Positions 14,847 to 17,425 of a stretch of 17,425 nt of DNA are shown here, in pieces. Origin of the DNA: Verrucomicrobiales bacterium (GTDB taxonomy: Bacteria; Verrucomicrobiota; Verrucomicrobiia; Verrucomicrobiales; DEV007); assembly GCA_013911195.1 (NCBI GenBank), contig JACETS010000035.1, positions 1 through 17,425 of the forward strand, read 5' to 3'. The position numbers and the translations under genes were made by a program. The notes beneath the pieces are model-generated. The model had not been told where the DNA came from and did not search any database. It saw only the letters and a list, made by a program, of their open reading frames with translations. Position 1 is the first letter of the stretch; every line of letters begins with the position of its first letter.

Positions 14847-15977
14847 TTAGTTAATAAATTTTTCGTGAACTATTTTTCCATTATTAGTAAGAACGCATCC
14901 TGCTAATATCTCATCATCCAAATTAAGATTGATTTTCTTTTCATCTTCATCCCAGAAGTGCTCGATAAAACTTCCTAAATTTGCTGAGAAAACCTGACTC
15001 GCATGATGAGCTGCCATACTCTCAAAATTACTTAATCCTACAATAGTAACTCCATTATCAGTTACGATTTCGTTGTCAATTTCAGTACCCTCTACATTAC
15101 CCCCGGTCTCCGCGGCAAGATCAACTATAATACTTCCATGCTTCATTCTTCCAATAACATCACTTTTAACAAGTATTGGTGAACGTCTCCCAAAGACTTT
15201 AGCTGTAGTAATGACTACATCAGAGTCCTCACAAACCTTGGCCTGAGCTTCTCTCTGTTTTTCCAACTGTTCCTGTGTTAATTCTTTGGCATATACTTGA
15301 GCCTCTTCCTTAGAATCTTCTCCAAGATCAATTCTCAAAGCCTTAGCTCCCAATGATTCAGCTTGCTCTAATGCTTCTTGCCGCACGTCAAATGCTGTAA
15401 CTCGAGCCCCTAGTCGCTTTGCAGTAGCAATTGCTTGAAGACCAGCAACGCCTATTCCAATAATAAAAAACTTAGCAGGTGATATCGTTCCCGCTGGTGT
15501 CATCATCATAGGAAGAACTTTATCAAGTTTCTCAGCAGCATATATTACTGAGGTGTATCCGGTAATATTAGCCTGAGAACTTAAGGCATCCATTTTCTGG
15601 GCCAAGGTTGTTCTAGGAATCATTTCTAGGCTAATTGATGTAATTCCTTGAGAAGCCATCAATTGAAGCAATTCTGGATCATTAAAAGGGTCTAAAAAGC
15701 TCAAGTGTATGCACCCTCTTTTAGTTTCCTTTATTTCATCAATAGATGGTTTCCGCACACGAAAAATAATATCAGCAACTGAGAGAGCTTTAGATCTATC
15801 ATTGATAAGCTTAGCTCCAACTTCTACATATTCATTGTCAGAATAATTGCTTAATTCTCCGATACCTTGCTCTACACACACATTAATACCCTTTTCGACC
15901 AATATTTTTGATGTGATTGGTGTAATAGCTGTGCGAGCCTCTCGACTATCTATTTCTTTAGGAGCAAAAAGTATCAT
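14847..15977 (-). CDS. pntAA: NAD(P) transhydrogenase, soluble alpha-1 subunit
   Basis: This 376-residue protein is domain I, the NAD(H)-binding part, in the split form. It opens with the usual ILFAPKEIDSREARTAITP. The 'RQD' loop (PRTTLAQKMDALSSQAN, 121-137) keeps R122, Q127 and D130, which face the nicotinamide. The Rossmann motif is IGIGVAGLQAIATAKRLGA (173-191) with FDVRQEALEQAESLGAKALR following. It lacks membrane helices, unlike the fused E. coli PntA. It is first in the operon pntAA-pntAB-pntB. The start at 15977 has no Shine-Dalgarno sequence. A good promoter candidate ends only three bases before the ATG, so the transcript may be leaderless. It is divergent from the lipoprotein gene at 16099. 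Confidence 0.96.
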   Translation of the reverse strand: MILFAPKEIDSREARTAITPITSKILVEKGINVCVEQGIGELSNYSDNEYVEVGAKLINDRSKALSVADIIFRVRKPSIDEIKETKRGCIHLSFLDPFNDPELLQLMASQGITSISLEMIPRTTLAQKMDALSSQANITGYTSVIYAAEKLDKVLPMMMTPAGTISPAKFFIIGIGVAGLQAIATAKRLGARVTAFDVRQEALEQAESLGAKALRIDLGEDSKEEAQVYAKELTQEQLEKQREAQAKVCEDSDVVITTAKVFGRRSPILVKSDVIGRMKHGSIIVDLAAETGGNVEGTEIDNEIVTDNGVTIVGLSNFESMAAHHASQVFSANLGSFIEHFWDEDEKKINLNLDDEILAGCVLTNNGKIVHEKFIN

Positions 15978-15980
15978 GCA

Positions 15981-16008
15981 ATAATATGATTTGCAGTTGC
16001 TATGCCAA
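15981..16008 (-). promoter_or_regulatory. Candidate promoter of the pnt operon
   Basis: On the minus strand, TTGGCA (16008-16003) and TATTAT (15986-15981) each match the sigma-70 consensus at five of six bases. They are separated by 16 bases. The -10 box ends three bases before the pntAA ATG, which would put the transcript start at or next to that ATG. This is either a leaderless transcript or a chance match in AT-rich DNA. Confidence 0.35.
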
Positions 16009-16030
16009 ACTAACCTTGAAATTAAATTTG

Positions 16031-16069
16031 TCGATACTAACTAAAGTATTCTTTAGTATTTATTATCGA
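16031..16069. promoter_or_regulatory. Nested inverted repeat between divergent pntAA and lipoprotein genes
   Basis: Inner arms ACTAAAG (16040-16046) and CTTTAGT (16051-16057) are perfect with the loop TATT. Outer arms TCGATA (16031-16036) and TATCGA (16064-16069) are also perfect. An alternative pairing joins ATACTAA (16034-16040) with TTAGTAT (16053-16059). The element sits mid-way in a 121-base divergent intergenic region, where an operator is expected. It has no T-run and is not a terminator. A regulator cannot be named. Confidence 0.4.
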
Positions 16070-16098
16070 TTCTTGAAAAGACATTAAACTTCTAAAAA

Positions 16099-16923
16099 AT
16101 GAATAATTTAATAGAAAAAATAATCTGGATTTTAACGATTAATTTCATGCTAAACGCCTGCTCGAGCGTAGCAAAAGATCCAAAAAATAGCCAAATTAAC
16201 AAATTAGATTCATCATTAAGCATTTCAGCATCAGAGGCTAAAGCAATAGGCAATAGAATTTGGATTAACGAGTGTGGAGGAACAGTAGAAGGATTAACCT
16301 CATGGAATAAAGGTGAATATTTTGCTTCTTTAGGAATAGGTCATTTTATCTGGTATCATCGAATCAAGCGAGGTCCCTATGAGGAGAGTTTTCCAAGTCT
16401 AGTGAGATATTTAGTATCTAAGGGAGTAAATGTGCCTGAATTTATTTTCAACAAACATTGCCCATGGGAGACTAGAGAGGATTTTGTCAAAGCTAAGAAT
16501 TCTCCTCAGATGATAGAGCTGAGAAATCTATTATTTTCTACTATCCCTCTTCAAACTGAATTCATCCTACTTAGACTCGAGAATGCTTTACCAAAAATGG
16601 TATCAGCTATTTCGATAAAAAATAGAAGCAAAGTCCAATCAAATTTTTATAAATTAACAAGAACAGCAAAAGGTAAATATGCTTTAATGGATTATATTAA
16701 TTTCAAGGGAGAAGGAACCAAAGCAAGCGAACGATACAACGGACAAGGATGGGGAATGTTACAAGTCCTAGAGGGAATGAATCCAAACACAGAGCACAGA
16801 AATGCCTCGAAGGAATTTGCACTTGCTGCAGAAAAAGTACTAATAAGAAGAGTGAGAAATGCCCCAAGAGATGAATCAATTTGGCTTAAGGGTTGGCAAA
16901 ATCGCTTGAAAACCTATCATTAA
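16099..16923 (+). CDS. Lipoprotein with lysozyme-like active-site pattern
   Basis: The 274-residue product has a lipoprotein signal: a hydrophobic segment ending in the lipobox LNAC with the lipidated C21, followed by SSVAKD. It is therefore probably membrane-anchored. The most conserved-looking stretch is WINECGG with E58, then GLTSWNKGEYF and SLGIGHFIWYH at 78-88. A Glu followed about 20 residues later by GIGH resembles phage-type lysozymes (GH24), where the catalytic Glu precedes a TIGIGH segment. I infer a lysozyme or transglycosylase-like fold acting on peptidoglycan. A later part (YNGQGWGMLQVLEGM, 213-227) could form the other wall of a cleft. No named family was recognised. The start ATG 16099 follows an A-run without a Shine-Dalgarno sequence. 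It is divergent from pntAA. Confidence 0.7.
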   Translation: MNNLIEKIIWILTINFMLNACSSVAKDPKNSQINKLDSSLSISASEAKAIGNRIWINECGGTVEGLTSWNKGEYFASLGIGHFIWYHRIKRGPYEESFPSLVRYLVSKGVNVPEFIFNKHCPWETREDFVKAKNSPQMIELRNLLFSTIPLQTEFILLRLENALPKMVSAISIKNRSKVQSNFYKLTRTAKGKYALMDYINFKGEGTKASERYNGQGWGMLQVLEGMNPNTEHRNASKEFALAAEKVLIRRVRNAPRDESIWLKGWQNRLKTYH

Positions 16924-16943
16924 ATGAATCGAATATTAAATCA

Positions 16944-16985
16944 TATAATGCCCTTTTGACATTTACAAATCATGAGGCATTTGTA
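16944..16985 (+). promoter_or_regulatory. Possible ndk promoter/leader with an inverted repeat
   Basis: The 84-base gap before ndk contains a perfect TATAAT (16944-16949) without a good -35 box. It also contains a perfect TTGACA (16956-16961) without a good -10 box at 15-19 bases. A perfect inverted repeat follows, TACAAAT (16964-16970) and ATTTGTA (16979-16985), with an 8-base loop and no T-run. If TATAAT is used, the hairpin lies in the 5' leader. If TTGACA is used, it lies at the promoter. Confidence 0.25.
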
Positions 16986-17007
16986 GTTGAAATACCACAA
17001 ATTAAAA

Positions 17008-17425
17008 ATGTCCAAAGAAACTACCCTAGTCCTTTTTAAAACAGACTGCGTTCAAAATAAATTAGTCGGCGAAATTTTAAATCGCTTTGAGAAAGAACAA
17101 TTTACAATTAGAGGAATGAAAATGATAGAGCTTTCCACTGAGCTTTTAGAAGAACATTACTCTCACGTTGCAGATAGACCGTTTTTTCCAGAAATTGTTA
17201 ACTTTATGCAAGCTTCTCCAGTCATTGCTTTGGCGCTAGAAGGTGACGATGTAGTTTCAAGGGTCCGAGAACTACTTGGACCAACTAATTCTGATGAAGC
17301 TGAAAAAGGTACAATCAGGGGTGACTTTGGTGTTGGCACAATGAAAAACATTTGTCATGCATCAGATTCAGTTGAATCCGCTGAAACTGAACTAAATCGA
17401 TTTTTCAATCAAAACGAACTCTTTG
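17008..17425 (+). CDS. ndk: Nucleoside diphosphate kinase (3' end beyond the window)
   Basis: A frame opens at ATG 17008 and runs to the window edge for 139 residues. The family residues are in place: K11 in FKTDCV, Y51, RPFF at 57-60, R87 in VRELLG, T93, R104 in GTIRGDFG, N114, and the phosphorylated H117 in NICHASDS. It moves the terminal phosphate between NTPs and NDPs through phospho-H117. The near-universal K-P-D motif here reads K-T-D. The following Cys (KxDC) and the EHYSHVADRPFFPEIVNFM stretch fit the Verrucomicrobia/Planctomycetes type as I recall it. Typical enzymes of this type are about 140 residues, so only the last few residues are probably missing. The leader is A-rich with no Shine-Dalgarno sequence. 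Confidence 0.94.
   Translation, partial: MSKETTLVLFKTDCVQNKLVGEILNRFEKEQFTIRGMKMIELSTELLEEHYSHVADRPFFPEIVNFMQASPVIALALEGDDVVSRVRELLGPTNSDEAEKGTIRGDFGVGTMKNICHASDSVESAETELNRFFNQNELF

Noticed and set aside
14547..15977. Frameshifted pntA (alpha subunit broken in two)
   Set aside because: The split into a soluble alpha-1 and a membrane alpha-2 gene is a known natural arrangement. Both parts have their own ATG and a 15-base gap.
16964..16985. Terminator of the lipoprotein gene
   Set aside because: The hairpin is AT-rich with an 8-base loop and has no following T-run.

Overview
The window is AT-rich, gene-dense bacterial chromosome with no gene-free stretch over 300 bases. I see no rRNA, tRNA, transposase, phage gene or CRISPR array. 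The organism is most likely a member of the PVC superphylum, probably Verrucomicrobiota. The best evidence is the 51-residue basic protein at 3907-4062, which matches the small basic signature protein of that group. A KxDC-type nucleoside diphosphate kinase and secreted ThuA, DUF4399 and prenyltransferase-repeat proteins fit this assignment. A free-living aquatic lifestyle is only an inference.

Layout from left to right: (1) 1-440 is the 3' end of an Arg/Gln/Lys-rich repeat protein. It converges on 454-2169, a secreted protein of unknown function. (2) 2219-3781 is a gamma-glutamylcyclotransferase-like gene followed by an IscU-type Fe-S scaffold gene that overlaps sufT by 4 bases. (3) 3907-4815 is the PVC signature protein followed by an RluB/RsuA-type pseudouridine synthase with a TTG start. 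(4) 4864-6813 is acetyl-CoA synthetase, followed by a cytoplasmic coiled-coil orphan whose stop codon lies in an 11-bp tandem repeat. (5) 7809-9333 holds a secreted ThuA-domain protein, a strong intrinsic terminator and a secreted DUF4399 protein. (6) 9374-10423 is a NdpA/YejK-like nucleoid-associated protein. (7) 10497-13125 is a two-gene unit: a secreted HlyD/MacA-like adaptor protein and a secreted prenyltransferase/squalene-oxidase-repeat protein. (8) 15977-13136, on the minus strand, is a three-gene proton-translocating transhydrogenase operon, pntAA-pntAB-pntB. (9) 16099-16923 is a lipoprotein with a lysozyme-like active-site pattern. (10) 17008 to the end is ndk, cut by the window edge.

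Most of this is housekeeping: Fe-S assembly, rRNA modification, acetate activation, NADPH supply and nucleotide balance. The least explained parts are the adaptor plus prenyltransferase-repeat pair, which has no visible transporter, and the lysozyme-like lipoprotein. The 11-bp TTGCAA array and the near absence of Shine-Dalgarno sequences before the genes also stand out. I found no clear defence, secretion or biosynthetic system that I would call new.
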